Below, one piece after another: positions 8,167-18,611 of a stretch of 42,615 nt of DNA. Source of the DNA: Acidobacteriota bacterium (GTDB lineage: Bacteria; Acidobacteriota; Terriglobia; Bryobacterales; Bryobacteraceae); assembly GCA_025350695.1 (NCBI GenBank), contig JANXXI010000064.1:1-42615 (forward strand). Direction: 5' to 3'. A program made the position numbers and the translations under genes. The notes beneath the pieces were generated by a model. It saw only the letters and a program-made list of their open reading frames with translations. It searched no databases and was not told where the DNA came from. The stretch's first letter is position 1; the number at the start of each line of letters is the position of its first letter.

Positions 8167-9222
8167 ATGAAACGGATTCTCGCCATACTCGTTTGCGCTG
8201 CCTCGTTGCACGCGGCTCCTAAGTTTTCCAAAGTTCACACCATTGCTGGAACCGGCCAAAAAGGCTTCAGCGATACGCTGATAGACAATCCCTTTGGCGT
8301 GATTATCGGCCCGGATGGCAACGTCTATTTTTGCGAGTATTTGAACCACTCAATTCGCAAGCTGAATCTGAAAACCGGGAAAACTATAGTCATCGCCGGA
8401 ACGGGAAAAGCTGGATACACGGGTGATGGCGGCCCTGCAATGTCCGCCACTTTTAACACGCCGCACGAAATCCGTTTTGATAAAGCGGGCAACATGTACA
8501 TCGCCGATATGGGCAACCACGCGATCCGGAAGATTGATACAAAGACGGGTGTCGTATCGACCGTCGCCGGGACCGGGGTTGCCGGATTTTCTGGCGATGG
8601 CGGACCTGCGGCCAAAGCTCTATTGCGGCAACCGCATAGCGTGCAACTAGACCCGCAAGGCAACCTATTAATTTGCGACGTTGGCAATCACCGCATACGG
8701 AAAGTGGATGTTAAAACCGGCATCATCGATGTTTTCGCCGGAAACGGCGAGCGCAAGCCAACGACCGACGGGGCGGCAATCAAAGGCGCTCCGTTGAACG
8801 GTCCCCGTGCCCTTGATTTTGATCCTCAGGGGAACATCTATCTGGCGTTGCGGGAAGGGAACCAGATTTTCAAGCTGGACTCAAAAAAAGGAACGCTCCA
8901 TCACATTGCCGGAACCGGAGAGAAGGGCTATACAGGCGATGGCGGTCCGGCCAAGCAGGCGAAGTTGAATGGACCGAAAGGCGTGGCTTGGTCGCGCGAT
9001 GGCGGCATTTATATCGCCGATACCGAAAGCCATGTCATTCGGCGGATCGACCTGAAGTCGGGTGTTATCACGACGGTGCTTGGCACAGGCGAAAAAGGAG
9101 ATGGACCGGAGCCCGATCCTCTAAAGTGCAAGCTGGCGCGGCCTCACGGTGTGTTCGTCGATAAAAAAGGCAAGTTGTATGTGGGCGATAGCGAATCGCA
9201 TCGCGTCAGGGTTGTGGAGTAA
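8167..9222 (+). CDS. Secreted NHL-repeat beta-propeller protein
   Basis: A 351-residue protein with signal MKRILAILVCAASLHAAP. The remainder is a six-bladed NHL-type propeller. Repeating blade motifs include GNVYFCEYLNHSIRKL, GNMYIADMGNHAIRKID, GNLLICDVGNHRIRKVD and GIYIADTESHVIRRID, each preceded by AGTGxxGYxGDGGPA loops typical of the acidobacterial version. Such proteins are binding scaffolds or lack known enzymatic activity; ligand unknown. It starts 12 bp after the GT9 stop and is probably the last gene of the operon. The convergent gene ends 15 bp downstream with no clear terminator between. Confidence 0.88.
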   Translation: MKRILAILVCAASLHAAPKFSKVHTIAGTGQKGFSDTLIDNPFGVIIGPDGNVYFCEYLNHSIRKLNLKTGKTIVIAGTGKAGYTGDGGPAMSATFNTPHEIRFDKAGNMYIADMGNHAIRKIDTKTGVVSTVAGTGVAGFSGDGGPAAKALLRQPHSVQLDPQGNLLICDVGNHRIRKVDVKTGIIDVFAGNGERKPTTDGAAIKGAPLNGPRALDFDPQGNIYLALREGNQIFKLDSKKGTLHHIAGTGEKGYTGDGGPAKQAKLNGPKGVAWSRDGGIYIADTESHVIRRIDLKSGVITTVLGTGEKGDGPEPDPLKCKLARPHGVFVDKKGKLYVGDSESHRVRVVE

Positions 9223-9237
9223 TCCTTCGTCGAGTAA

Positions 9238-10233
9238 TCACTTACTGAACACAAGCCGCCACCGTGATTCGCCGCCGACGAACAGGCGGGGCGATTCGCC
9301 CGCTACCGTATCGGTGTCCCCAACGCCTTCACCCATCACTTGCGGATACCAATCGCCACCGTCCATGATTTTGACCGGTGAGCGCCAGTAATTTGGTTTG
9401 TTGGGATTAGACAAATAACTAATGTAGATGCCTTCCTGTGGCCAACCCGTCGTGCAGCAGGAGTGGTTCAACAGCATTACGAATTTCCCTAGAAACCTGT
9501 TGTAGTGAACCGAGGGTCCCCAATAGGAGTCGGTCGATTCTGTATCCCATCCTCCAACGGCCTGGAAAATCGGGGTTAGATCGCCGCCAAGGCCGGGCTC
9601 GGTCCAATCGTCATTGAAGTATTTCCAGACATTCCCTACCGGGTTCTTCACGTCTTCAATGGCCATTCGAGCGGTGGCCACACCTTGCCTCGAAAGATCG
9701 CCACCGTAATTGTCGAAGTAAAAATAGAAATATTTTTGATCCTGTCCCAGGACAACAGAGAAATCCCCGTTTCCGCCGGCGAAGTAGCCATTCTTTGAAG
9801 CACAATTTGGAGTACCGGCTGACGACAAGATTATGCCGAGGTCGTAAAAAGTGGCGCCATGATCGTAGGAAACCACTGCTCCAATCTTAGGAGCCGTCAG
9901 ATAAGGCGCGTTACAGATTCCGCCTGGTTCGTGATGATACCAACCGTAGACGGTCCCATCGGTATCCTGCCAGACTGATTCGATCCACTTTGTAACGCGA
10001 CCGTAATCATAGAACATGACAGCGCGGGCACTGCCCAAGCGTTTGATGTCATTACCGTCAAAACGGACGGGCATCCCCGAGGACGTGAACAGATATAGCT
10101 TATTGTTCCACCAGAATGATGGAGAGTTGGAGTCAACAGCGCCGCTTAGAGCGATCTGTTCGGCCGGTTCAACGGAGACGGACTGAGCAAACGCAAAAGA
10201 TGCGGTCAAGATGAGGGGTAATATCCGGACCAT
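9238..10233 (-). CDS. Secreted five-bladed propeller-like protein, function unknown
   Basis: A 331-residue protein. ATG 10233 is preferred over an upstream GTG (10248) because it begins the signal peptide MVRILPLILTASFAFAQ directly. The mature part is rich in aromatic and glycine residues with motifs such as NNKLYLFTSSG, YDHGATFYDLG, GNGDFSVVLG and DSYWGPSVHYNRFLGKFVMLLN. That layout resembles five-bladed propellers of the GH43/GH32/DUF4185 type that bind or cleave carbohydrate. I cannot identify catalytic carboxylates with confidence, so a hydrolase label is not justified. It is monocistronic between convergent NHL and upstream GT39-like genes, which share its strand (47-bp gap). Confidence 0.6.
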   Translation of the reverse strand: MVRILPLILTASFAFAQSVSVEPAEQIALSGAVDSNSPSFWWNNKLYLFTSSGMPVRFDGNDIKRLGSARAVMFYDYGRVTKWIESVWQDTDGTVYGWYHHEPGGICNAPYLTAPKIGAVVSYDHGATFYDLGIILSSAGTPNCASKNGYFAGGNGDFSVVLGQDQKYFYFYFDNYGGDLSRQGVATARMAIEDVKNPVGNVWKYFNDDWTEPGLGGDLTPIFQAVGGWDTESTDSYWGPSVHYNRFLGKFVMLLNHSCCTTGWPQEGIYISYLSNPNKPNYWRSPVKIMDGGDWYPQVMGEGVGDTDTVAGESPRLFVGGESRWRLVFSK

Positions 10234-10280
10234 GTTTGTTAAACGCACTCATCGGCCAAAAGTTTCACTTCTTAACTATT

Positions 10281-12137
10281 TTAATTTTGCAATAATCGAA
10301 TCGACTGGACGATTAACCCTAAATTGCGTTGATCGTTTGGGGGACTGAAAACCTTATCTATGGTCACCGATACTGAGATTTGAGGGGTAGTGAAGGGCGG
10401 CAAATGAGCCTTGATCTGACCGGGACCCGGGCCCTTAAGAGTAACCTGATGAACAAGTTGCCCGTCGACGAACAGTTCTATATTCTTTCCAGGCAAAATA
10501 TCAGGAAGGGCATAGCTCAGAGCTATTTCCGTTTGGTTGGGCTCCCTCTTCAATAGAACTGTCCCTTTGCCAGACATCCAGCGCCAACGGCCATCTTCGA
10601 TATGATAGAAACCGCCGGCTATCTGTGACTCTGATTCGGGCGCACCCATATTTACATAGGACAGCGAAGCTTTTTTCTCAACAATTATTTCAGCTGTGAC
10701 AATATCCACAGGTTTTTCCACAACCAACCCGAAGGATTCGAACCCTTTTTCCACAGTTGAGTACCCGGAGTGCGCGTCGAGCCCGATCAATTGGAAGGGA
10801 AGCGATGGCTTGACCTGCCATTCCCGCATGGCCACCCGTGTTCCTCCGCCAGTGGCGAATGGAACGGGATAGCCCAGCTTGCTAGACACCACGATTTCCC
10901 CTGGTTGAACGGATTGGCTTTCGAGGATTGGCAAGGCTCCGTTAGCTTCGAAATAATGGCGAAGCCAGTCGTTATTTACCCAGACACGTTTGTCTTTGGT
11001 TTGGCTTTCGAACTCCTTGGCAATAGAACGGTAAGCCTCCCAATGTTGATAGTTCGCCGAGGCCAGGGCAAGGCTCACGACTAGATTTGCGGCGACTGCC
11101 CACGTGAGAATTCGCGGGTAAGGCAGCCTGCTGAGCAGGATCGCGAGCGGGGCTGCCAACGGTAAAAGATAGCGTGCCGATCCGGCGAAGAACAATACAA
11201 GTGCCGCGGTGAAATAGATCAGGATCCAGCCGGCTAGGAATCTTCGTTCGGGTTCGGAGCGTCGCATCGTCCAGATGCAGAATGCCAGCAGGGTCACGCC
11301 AAGCAGGAAGGGCAGCGCGATGCGAGAAACAAAGAAACCGAGAGTGAAAGAAGAAACGCTGGCCCCCAAGTGGATCGTCAGAGCGGCGGCGTTGAACATT
11401 TTGTTATGCAGAGTTTGCAACGCATATTTCTGGAAGTTGCCGGCCAAGGCGGCGAGGGGCACTGCTTTGGTGGTCATTCTTTCAAAGGCTTGGTAGAGCG
11501 TGATTATAAGAGGAGTTGTGAGTAACGCTGCCCAGGCGGGCGCCCATCGATTGCTGAAGCACCATAAGTAGAGGCCGCAGATGGGCAACAGCAGGACGGA
11601 TTGATAGGCATCCATTGCGGCGAGGGCCATCAGGATCATTGCGCCTGCGAGGCGTCCGGGGGAACGTTGCTCTGAGGCGGAAATGAAGCACGCCATTGAG
11701 GCCATCCAGAGGCCCAGTAACGGCAGGTCAGCCTCTAGCGATGTTCCGTTGATTACGAAGGCGGGCGTGGCGATGAACAGCATCGTTGCGGCCAATGGTC
11801 GGGGTGTCCAGCGCCGGGCAAGCGCGTAACAGGACAGCGCCGCCATCAAAGAGAACGGGATGTAGGCAAGGTGGAAGGCGGGCTCTCTTACATCGCCTAC
11901 TAACAATAGAATCAAACCGAGGTACCAGACGTTGAACGGAGGATGGGTGTGGCCTTGCATGGAGACCATTTTTCCGGACAGCGGGAATTCCACATTCTTG
12001 GGATGCAGCGGCTCGATTTGCGCGTGCCTCGCGCCGGTGAGATAGAAAACGTCGTCGCCCTGAATTGCCTGATTGAGGAAGGGCAACCGCAAGGCGAACA
12101 CGGCAACGATGACGAGGATGAATCCGCGAGCCAACAC
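10281..12137 (-). CDS. GT39/ArnT-like membrane glycosyltransferase
   Basis: A polytopic membrane protein. Reading from GTG 12137 gives 618 residues beginning just before the first membrane helix (GFILVIVAVFALRLPF). The open frame continues to an ATG at 12395 (704 residues), but that would overlap the divergent permease start by 92 bp and add a non-conserved tail. The first periplasmic loop has QGDDVFYLTGARH, matching the acidic catalytic loop of dolichol-phosphate-mannose/ArnT-type transferases. About ten to eleven hydrophobic helices follow to roughly residue 380. The C-terminal ~230 residues are a soluble beta-rich periplasmic domain. Expected role: transfer of a sugar from a lipid carrier to protein or lipid; acceptor unknown. 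Confidence 0.75.
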   Translation of the reverse strand: MLARGFILVIVAVFALRLPFLNQAIQGDDVFYLTGARHAQIEPLHPKNVEFPLSGKMVSMQGHTHPPFNVWYLGLILLLVGDVREPAFHLAYIPFSLMAALSCYALARRWTPRPLAATMLFIATPAFVINGTSLEADLPLLGLWMASMACFISASEQRSPGRLAGAMILMALAAMDAYQSVLLLPICGLYLWCFSNRWAPAWAALLTTPLIITLYQAFERMTTKAVPLAALAGNFQKYALQTLHNKMFNAAALTIHLGASVSSFTLGFFVSRIALPFLLGVTLLAFCIWTMRRSEPERRFLAGWILIYFTAALVLFFAGSARYLLPLAAPLAILLSRLPYPRILTWAVAANLVVSLALASANYQHWEAYRSIAKEFESQTKDKRVWVNNDWLRHYFEANGALPILESQSVQPGEIVVSSKLGYPVPFATGGGTRVAMREWQVKPSLPFQLIGLDAHSGYSTVEKGFESFGLVVEKPVDIVTAEIIVEKKASLSYVNMGAPESESQIAGGFYHIEDGRWRWMSGKGTVLLKREPNQTEIALSYALPDILPGKNIELFVDGQLVHQVTLKGPGPGQIKAHLPPFTTPQISVSVTIDKVFSPPNDQRNLGLIVQSIRLLQN

Positions 12138-12303
12138 GTTATTGTAACCGGACAGTGCACGACATAGAAATGAAGAGTGCCGCGAAGGAATGTAAGATTG
12201 ACGAAGTTCGTAATTATTCCAATGCCTGAGCAGGGCGTCCTTCCGGGCCGCCGCCGAAGTGGCTTGGCCCACCTCGGGAGTGGTTTTCGCTATCCTCACA
12301 GGG

Positions 12304-13608
12304 ATGCGGCGGCTTGCGGAATATTTTGAATTCGAAAAACTTGGGACGAATTGGCGGCGGGAAAGTGGGGCGGCGCTGGCTACCTTCGTTACCATGGCCT
12401 ACATCATCGCGGTGAATCCGTCGATTCTACGGGAAGCGGGCGTTCCCGTCGAGGGCGCTACCGCGGCCACGTGCTTGTCGGCTGGGTTCGCCAGTATACT
12501 GATGGGCCTCGTGGCGCGTTACCCGATCGCACTTGCGCCGGGTATGGGATTGAACGCCTACTTCACCTACGTGGTTGTGAAGGGGATGCACGTGAGTTGG
12601 CAGACGGCGTTGGGTGCGGTGTTTGTTTCGGGCTTCTTGTTCCTGCTACTCACTGCGGCGGGCGTCCGTCAAAAGATCGTGGAAGCCATCCCGAAGGAGT
12701 TGCATGCTTCGGTTGCGGTTGGCATCGGATTGTTTATTGCACTCCTTGGACTGCGGTCGGCAGGGGTAGTGGTTTCGAACCCGGCTACGATGATCGGTTT
12801 GGGAAATCTACGATCGCCGAACACTCAACTGAGCGTGGCGTCATTCAGTTTGATGGCCATCCTTCATGTACGGCGGGTACGCGGGGCCATTCTCTACGGC
12901 ATTCTTGGCGCGACTCTTGGTGCGTGGTTATTTGGATTGATGCCCCCGGCCGGGCCGCAATTCAACTTTGCGCGTTTGGGAGATACAGCTTTTCAATTGG
13001 ACATACCTGGAGCACTGAGACTGGGCATCGTTGAGATTATCTTTGTCTTCTTCTTTGTGGATCTATTCGACAATTTGGGTACGCTGATGGCCGTGACGAA
13101 AAAAGCCGGGTTGGCGAACGCCGACGGCAACATTCCAAGGTTGGGCCGCATTTTGACAGTGGACGCTATCGCCACCATGGTTGGATCCATGGCGGGGACT
13201 TCGACTGTAGTTAGCTATATCGAGAGCACGGCGGGCATAGCAGCAGGAGGACGTAGTGGCGCCGTTGCGGTGATGGTGGGCTTGCTGTTTCTGGCTGCGA
13301 TTCCACTTGCGCCATTGGTTGGAATCATTCCCATTGCGGCGACTGCGCCGGCGCTAATTCTTGTTGGGGCAATGATGATCAGCCACACGCGCGAGATTGA
13401 TTGGGACGATCCGGCGATTGCCGTGGCAAGCTTTCTAACGATGGTGGGGATTCCGTTGACATTCAGCATCGCGACCGGATTGGCGTTCGGGTTTATCGCG
13501 TACGTGGTGTTGATGGTTGCCGGTAACAGAGCCGGAAAGGTGCATTGGTTGTTGTACGCTCTGGCGGGGCTATGCCTGGTGCGATTCGCTTATTTTGGCC
13601 GGGATTGA
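12304..13608 (+). CDS. NCS2-family purine/uracil permease (AzgA/GhxP-like)
   Basis: A 434-residue inner-membrane transporter. Start ATG 12304 is chosen because MRRLAEYFEFEKLGTNWRRE aligns with the usual short cytoplasmic N-terminus before ALATFVTMAYIIAVNPSIL, the hallmark of the AzgA-like NCS2 branch (adenine, guanine, hypoxanthine). Other family blocks: YPIALAPGMGLNAYFTY, FFFVDLFDNLGTLMAV, and GTSTVVSYIESTAGIAAGGR, which carries the substrate-binding region. About twelve hydrophobic segments are present. It would be a proton-coupled nucleobase importer. The 3' end overlaps a convergent small membrane protein by 19 bp. No purine riboswitch-like element is evident in the upstream 166 bp. Confidence 0.88.
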   Translation: MRRLAEYFEFEKLGTNWRRESGAALATFVTMAYIIAVNPSILREAGVPVEGATAATCLSAGFASILMGLVARYPIALAPGMGLNAYFTYVVVKGMHVSWQTALGAVFVSGFLFLLLTAAGVRQKIVEAIPKELHASVAVGIGLFIALLGLRSAGVVVSNPATMIGLGNLRSPNTQLSVASFSLMAILHVRRVRGAILYGILGATLGAWLFGLMPPAGPQFNFARLGDTAFQLDIPGALRLGIVEIIFVFFFVDLFDNLGTLMAVTKKAGLANADGNIPRLGRILTVDAIATMVGSMAGTSTVVSYIESTAGIAAGGRSGAVAVMVGLLFLAAIPLAPLVGIIPIAATAPALILVGAMMISHTREIDWDDPAIAVASFLTMVGIPLTFSIATGLAFGFIAYVVLMVAGNRAGKVHWLLYALAGLCLVRFAYFGRD

Positions 13609-14030
13609 CGAGGGGGAATGCGACGGGCAGGCATTGGACCTCTACCGAGTCCCTCATCGAATATTGGCTCCGATTCCGGCGAAAGCAACGCCCACAATCC
13701 GTAACATCCAATGAGTGAACCGAGAGGTACGCTGAGGATACTTAAGGCGCAGACAATGATGCTCATGGAACGGGCCCACGGTTTGAATTTGCGAAGTCCG
13801 ATGCCGCCAACGATGAGCAAGGGGGCCAACAGAATGGAGAGCACCGCCAACATTCCGGTGAAGATTCCCCAAACGGGAGTGGACGCTAGGGTGCCGGGGC
13901 GGCCATAGTCGGAATTCCCCATAATTCCGGCAAAGCCTCCAAAAGCGATAAGGGCGAAAATTGCGCCTACCGCCCCAACAACCCCCAGAATGATCATTAA
14001 TAAGCCGACTGTCTTGATGTGTTCTAACAC
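13590..14030 (-). CDS. Small integral membrane protein, unknown function
   Basis: A 146-residue protein from GTG 14030, preceded at a suitable distance by AAAGAGA as a modest ribosome site. Three to four hydrophobic helices are apparent: TVGLLMIILGVVGAVGAIFA, the region FTGMLAVLSILLAPLLIVGG, and SIIVCALSILSVPLGSLIGC followed by GLWALLSPESEPIF. The C-terminal tail is basic and proline/arginine-rich. The C-terminal GLWALL segment resembles the DUF2127/DUF4870-style small membrane families only loosely, so no family is claimed. Its last 19 bp overlap the 3' end of the convergent permease gene. The AT-rich spacer 14031-14160 upstream should hold its promoter. Confidence 0.6.
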   Translation of the reverse strand: MLEHIKTVGLLMIILGVVGAVGAIFALIAFGGFAGIMGNSDYGRPGTLASTPVWGIFTGMLAVLSILLAPLLIVGGIGLRKFKPWARSMSIIVCALSILSVPLGSLIGCYGLWALLSPESEPIFDEGLGRGPMPARRIPPRQSRPK

Positions 14031-14160
14031 GGTCTCTTTCTATTTTTTGAGCAGGTTTTTGAAAGTAATATTGATTACAGTCTTCTAACATATTAGCAGC
14101 ATGAACACGGGCGGCTACAATTTTTGATACCGAAGAGAGATCTGGGCGCAGCCTGGCGTA

Positions 14161-14292
14161 TTGAGACTCAAGGACATGCGGAGATTGGCCGGTTACAAAG
14201 TTCCCAAGCGCTGGGAGTTCCTTGCACCGGAGTTGCCGAAGAACGGAACGGGCAAATTATCGAAGCGCAAGTTTGCGCGCTCCGTTCTGTAA
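14161..14292 (+). pseudogene. Fossil C-terminal tail of an AMP-forming acyl-CoA synthetase/ligase
   Basis: One frame of this gap, ending at TAA 14290-14292, reads RRLAGYKVPKRWEFL then APELPKNGTGKLSKRKF. That is the hallmark end of the AMP-binding C-terminal domain (PF13193): the AGYKVPK approach and the TGK loop carrying the catalytic lysine. Only about 40 codons of this ~500-residue family remain, and nothing upstream resembles the rest, so it is a gene remnant left after deletion. It sits convergent to serS, 26 bp before that gene's stop. Confidence 0.7.
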
Positions 14293-14318
14293 GGACCAGG
14301 CTCGACAGGTTGGTTAGG

Positions 14319-15599
14319 TTACGCCAGCTTACCTTGCTTAGTAATCACTTCGGCATTGAGATAAGGTTGCAGCGCCTTCGGTACTGACACGCTTCCATCT
14401 TTCTGTTGATAGTTTTCGACGATAGCGACCCACGTACGGCCAACCGCTAAGCCGCTGCCATTAATCGTATGCGCGGGCTCAGTCTTCTTCCCGGCGCGGA
14501 CGCGAATGCCCGCCCGGCGTGCTTGGAACGCTTCGAAATTAGAACAGGATGAGATTTCCTTGTAGTCGTTCTGACCTGGCAGCCACACTTCCAGGTCGTA
14601 CGTTTTGGCCGAAGAAAAGCCCATGTCGCCGGTGCAAAGAAGCATACGGCGGAAAGGCAATTCCAGGCGCCGCAAAATGTCCTCGGCGTCGCACGTCAGC
14701 TTTTCGTGTTCGGCATGACTTTGGTCTGGGCGCGCGAATTTCACCAACTCCACTTTTTGAAATTGATGCTGGCGGATGATGCCTCGCACGTCACGGCCGT
14801 GGCTGCCCGCTTCGCTACGGAAGCAAGGCGTATAGGCTGTCAGGTTGATGGGCAGCGCTTCGGCGTCCAACGTTTCATCGCGGAACAGATTGGTGACTGG
14901 CACTTCTGCCGTTGGCGCTAGCCAAAAATCGCTGTTCTCAATCTTGAACAGGTCCTGCGCGAACTTTGGCAAATTGCCTGTGCCATAGAGGCTGGCGGAA
15001 TTGATCATGAACGGCGGCAGCACTTCTGTATAGCCATGCTCACGCGTGTGAACGTCTAGCATGAAGTTGATCAATGCCCGTTCGAGACGTGCGCCGATGC
15101 CGCAATACACCACAAATCGCGCGCCGGTAATTTTGGTAGCGCGTTCAAAATCGAGCAGACCGAGTTCTACCCCTAGGTCCCAATGCGGTTGTGGTTCAAA
15201 ATCGAATTCGCGGGGCTCACCCCATTTGTGAATTTCAGCGTTGTCTTCGGCGCTTTTGCCAACCGGAACGGATTCATGCGGCAGGTTGGGAATGCCGGCC
15301 AATTCGGCTCGAAAAACTTCATCTAGTTCGGCGGCGCGCTTTTGCAAATCGGCGATTTTCTCGCCGGTCTGCCGCATTTGGGCCTGTTTTTCAGTGGTGT
15401 CCTCGCCTGCCTTCTTCGCTTTGGCGATCTCTCCGCTGGCGGCGTTGCGCTGCGCTTGCAGTTGCTCGGCTTCCGTCATGGCCGCGCGGCGCTCTGTATC
15501 TTGCGCGCGCAAGCCATCCGCGTTCAGTTCGAATCCCCGGGTCGCCAGGCGATCTTTGATGACATCCAGATGCCCGCGAAAGTATGATAAATCGTGCAC
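14319..15599 (-). CDS. serS: Seryl-tRNA synthetase
   Basis: A 426-residue class II synthetase charging tRNA-Ser (and tRNA-Sec). The N-terminal tRNA-binding coiled coil spans about 28-105 ([20 protein letters not shown] region). Class II motif 2 is [18 protein letters not shown], followed by [11 protein letters not shown]. Motif 3 is [17 protein letters not shown] with VPKALQPYL, typical of Ser[12 protein letters not shown] supplies the serine/adenylate pocket. Start is GTG at 15599; MHDLSYFR is the normal family beginning. The length is full. The start faces that of the large lipoprotein cytochrome only 6 bp away, so the promoter must lie inside that neighbour's coding sequence. Confidence 0.97.
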   Translation of the reverse strand: MHDLSYFRGHLDVIKDRLATRGFELNADGLRAQDTERRAAMTEAEQLQAQRNAASGEIAKAKKAGEDTTEKQAQMRQTGEKIADLQKRAAELDEVFRAELAGIPNLPHESVPVGKSAEDNAEIHKWGEPREFDFEPQPHWDLGVELGLLDFERATKITGARFVVYCGIGARLERALINFMLDVHTREHGYTEVLPPFMINSASLYGTGNLPKFAQDLFKIENSDFWLAPTAEVPVTNLFRDETLDAEALPINLTAYTPCFRSEAGSHGRDVRGIIRQHQFQKVELVKFARPDQSHAEHEKLTCDAEDILRRLELPFRRMLLCTGDMGFSSAKTYDLEVWLPGQNDYKEISSCSNFEAFQARRAGIRVRAGKKTEPAHTINGSGLAVGRTWVAIVENYQQKDGSVSVPKALQPYLNAEVITKQGKLA

Positions 15600-15605
15600 C
15601 TTTCC

Positions 15606-18600
15606 ATGCTATCGCAAAACCGCATTGGCCTACTTTTGTTTGTACCGTTGGTCCTCATTACGGGCTGCGCCAAGAAGGCTAATCATCCCGATCAAGAATC
15701 AATGACGCCGCGGCAGTCGCTAGCGGCCATTAAACTTTCGGAAGATTTCAAGGTGGAACTTTTCGCGACTGAGCCACAAGTTGTCGATCCGGTGGAAATG
15801 GTGTGGGACGAAAACGGAAAAATCTATGTGGCCGAAATGAGCGACTATCCAGATGATCCGCCGCCCGGCAAACCGGCGCTCTCTCGCATTCGCGTTCTGG
15901 AAGACACCGATCATGACGGCAAGATCGACAAGAGCTACATTTTCGCCGACCATATTCTGGAAGTCAGCAGCATGTTGCCTTATCGCGGTGGCCTTATCGT
16001 GGGGGCGGCTCCCGACATCATTTATCTGAAAGATACTGATGGCGATGGCAAGGCTGATAAGCGCGACGTGCTGTATACAGGATGGCCGATGGTGAATCCG
16101 GAGGGGCGCATCACCAACTTGCGCTATGGCATCGACAACTGGATTTACGCGGCTAATAACGGCGCCGATGCGAAGGTGAGTGTACCGGGAAAGACCGGTG
16201 AACCCTTGCTGTTGCGTGGCGCTGATTTCCGGTTCAAGCCCGATACGGGGCAGTTTGAACGAGCCTCCGGCCCCGCGCAATTCGGCTTGACGATGGACGA
16301 TTGGGGTAACCGCTTCATCACGCAAAATACGATCCACGTGCGCAACCCGATTGTGCCCGCGCAATACTTGAGTCGCGCTCCGACCCTGGAGATTGGCGCC
16401 GTATCGTTCGATATTTCCGATCACGGCAAAGGCACGTCGGCCATGTATCCTCTGACGAAGCCGCAAGCGTGGCGGGTGGCCCGCACCGACATTCGACAGA
16501 AGCGCTATAACGAAACCAATCCAGGACGCGTTGAACTTTTGGAAGGGTTCTTCACGGCTGCCAGCGGCGGTACGATCTACACGGGCGACGTGTTTCCCGA
16601 GGAGTACAACAACAACCTGTTCACGGGCGACGTGAGCGCAAACCTGGTGCATCGCGACGTTATCACGCCTGATGGCGTTACGTTCAAAGCAAGCCGGTCG
16701 AAGGATAAGACGGAGTTTTTGGCGTCCACCGATATTTGGTTTCGCCCTTGCCACTTTGCTAATGCCCCGGATGGATTGTTGTACATCACCGACATGTACC
16801 GCGAGTTCATTGAGACGCCTGAATCCATTCCCGAAGAGTTACGGAAGGACATGGATTTTTGGAGCGGCATGGATAAGGGGCGCATCTATCGTCTGGTTCC
16901 GAACAACCCTCGGAAGAAGAGAAGTCTTGAGGTGAAACTCGGTTCAGCATCGGCGGCTGAGTTGGTGAGGACGCTTGAGGAGACCAACGGTTGGCATCGA
17001 AATACGGCGCAAAGGCTGTTGGTGGAACGGCAGGATACATCCGTTGTTCCGGCGTTGGTGGCGATGGCAGGCAAGAGCGAGCTGCCCCAAGCGCGGTTGC
17101 ATGCGTTATACGTGCTGGAGGCGTTGAAGGCATTGGCTCCAACGCAGATTGAAGCGGCCTTAAAAGATGGGAATTTGTACGTTCGGGAACATGCACTGCG
17201 TTTGAGCGAGCCGTTCCTTGCGGCGCATCCTTCGTTGCAACGGTCGGTTCTGAAGATGGTGGGCGACCAGGAAGTACGGGTGCTTCATCAACTGGCTTAC
17301 ACGTTGGGCGAGGTTCCTGGCGCGGCGGCGAAGCTGTCGCTGGCGCGGCTTGCGAACCAGCAAGCCAACGACAACTGGTTCCGCATCGCGATTCTGACTT
17401 CAGCGGCAAGCGCGCCGGCGGATTTCATGGAGACGATGATGGCCACGGGAAAAGATTGGCAAGTGCCAGCGTTTGTACAACAGTTTGGATCGATGATTGG
17501 CGCGCGGCGGAATACGGCGGAGATTGGCAAATTGCTGGCTTTGACGGGTCGGCTGAAAAATCCGGAATCCGCATTTGCCGGGCTGGCTCGTGGATTAGAA
17601 TTAGCGTCAGGCAAAAGGATGGATGTGCCTGGCGCCGAGGCTGTGTTTACCCGCGTACTAAATCAACCGGAACCTAAGTTGGAAGCAGCAGCGTGGCGGG
17701 CGGCGCGTTTCTTCAACCTGCCCGCAATTTTGAGAAAGGCCACTGTGGACGCGGTGAACGAGGACTTGGCGCCGGTCAAACGCGCGGCTGCGGTGCGTGC
17801 TTTGGCAAGCGCTGACTATGCCGTGGCTGCGCCCTTGATCGAAAAAGTGTTCGCCTCGCAGCCGCCTGATTCCGGCTTGCACATGGCGGCGATGGAGACC
17901 TTAGGCTTGTTTGGCGAACTGGAAGCAGCAAAGCAAATCGCCAAGCACTGGAAAGAGAGTGGCCCTGCCGCGCGCAATAAGGGCGTGGCTGGATTGCTGA
18001 GTCGTCGTGATTCGGCCCCCGTGCTGCTGGATGCGATCGACAAGGGTGAAGTGGACGCGTCTGCGATTGAAGTAGGCGCACGTGCGCGGCTCCTTGAATC
18101 GAAGGATGAACGCATTGCGGCCCGTGCGAAAAAGCTGTTCCAGGCTGCGGCAGGGGATCGGGCGAAGGTAGTGGCGCAGTTCGCTGATGCAGTGAATCTG
18201 AACGGCGATCCGCTGAAAGGGAAGCCGCTGTTTGAGGAAAACTGCTCCAGGTGCCATTCGCCGCGTAAGGTGGGTGGGCGTGTTGGTCCGGATCTTTCGG
18301 GCGTGAATAACAAGTCGAAGCGTGAGTTGCTGGAGTCGATTCTGAATCCGAGCGCGGCCATTGATCCACGATTTACGAACTATATGGTGACGACGAAAGA
18401 CGGGCGCGTGTTCGACGGCATCATCGCCAATGAGACGCCTGGGGCGATTACGCTGCGTGGCGGCTCTGATGATGGGGATGCGACGATTTTGCGTACGAAT
18501 ATCGCGGAAGTGAGAGCGTCGGCGATTTCGTTGATGCCGGATGAGCTTGAGAAGCAATTGGGCAAGCAGGGGCTGGCGGATGTGATTGCGTATCTGCGGG

Positions 18601-18611
18601 CGGGGTTGTAG
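15606..18611 (+). CDS. Large lipoprotein: propeller + HEAT repeats + CxxCH cytochrome domain (PVC-type)
   Basis: A 1001-residue exported lipoprotein. Start ATG 15606 begins [12 protein letters not shown] and the signal ends in lipobox LITGC; an in-frame GTG at 15594 is less likely. Residues ~40-420 form a membrane-bound-dehydrogenase-like propeller (DUF7133/TIGR02604 type), with Ca-binding-like loops [10 protein letters not shown] and [10 protein letters not shown]. Residues ~440-840 are helical HEAT-like repeats. The C-terminus has the CSRCH heme site (Cys880, Cys883, His884) followed by [12 protein letters not shown] and [15 protein letters not shown], the PVC-type heme domain (TIGR02603). 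Probably an outer-facing or periplasmic oxidoreductase of sugar-like substrates; electron acceptor unknown. No cytochrome maturation genes are in the window. Confidence 0.9.
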   Translation: MLSQNRIGLLLFVPLVLITGCAKKANHPDQESMTPRQSLAAIKLSEDFKVELFATEPQVVDPVEMVWDENGKIYVAEMSDYPDDPPPGKPALSRIRVLEDTDHDGKIDKSYIFADHILEVSSMLPYRGGLIVGAAPDIIYLKDTDGDGKADKRDVLYTGWPMVNPEGRITNLRYGIDNWIYAANNGADAKVSVPGKTGEPLLLRGADFRFKPDTGQFERASGPAQFGLTMDDWGNRFITQNTIHVRNPIVPAQYLSRAPTLEIGAVSFDISDHGKGTSAMYPLTKPQAWRVARTDIRQKRYNETNPGRVELLEGFFTAASGGTIYTGDVFPEEYNNNLFTGDVSANLVHRDVITPDGVTFKASRSKDKTEFLASTDIWFRPCHFANAPDGLLYITDMYREFIETPESIPEELRKDMDFWSGMDKGRIYRLVPNNPRKKRSLEVKLGSASAAELVRTLEETNGWHRNTAQRLLVERQDTSVVPALVAMAGKSELPQARLHALYVLEALKALAPTQIEAALKDGNLYVREHALRLSEPFLAAHPSLQRSVLKMVGDQEVRVLHQLAYTLGEVPGAAAKLSLARLANQQANDNWFRIAILTSAASAPADFMETMMATGKDWQVPAFVQQFGSMIGARRNTAEIGKLLALTGRLKNPESAFAGLARGLELASGKRMDVPGAEAVFTRVLNQPEPKLEAAAWRAARFFNLPAILRKATVDAVNEDLAPVKRAAAVRALASADYAVAAPLIEKVFASQPPDSGLHMAAMETLGLFGELEAAKQIAKHWKESGPAARNKGVAGLLSRRDSAPVLLDAIDKGEVDASAIEVGARARLLESKDERIAARAKKLFQAAAGDRAKVVAQFADAVNLNGDPLKGKPLFEENCSRCHSPRKVGGRVGPDLSGVNNKSKRELLESILNPSAAIDPRFTNYMVTTKDGRVFDGIIANETPGAITLRGGSDDGDATILRTNIAEVRASAISLMPDELEKQLGKQGLADVIAYLRAGL

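Noticed and set aside
12138-12303. Purine riboswitch upstream of the NCS2 permease
   Set aside because: The conserved loop motifs of the purine aptamer are not visible and much of the region is coding for the divergent gene.
12138-12395. N-terminal extension of the GT39-like gene
   Set aside because: Overlaps the divergent permease start and adds 86 residues without helices or motif; kept only as an alternative start.
15720-16754. 344-codon minus-strand frame
   Set aside because: Antisense shadow of the propeller domain of the large lipoprotein.
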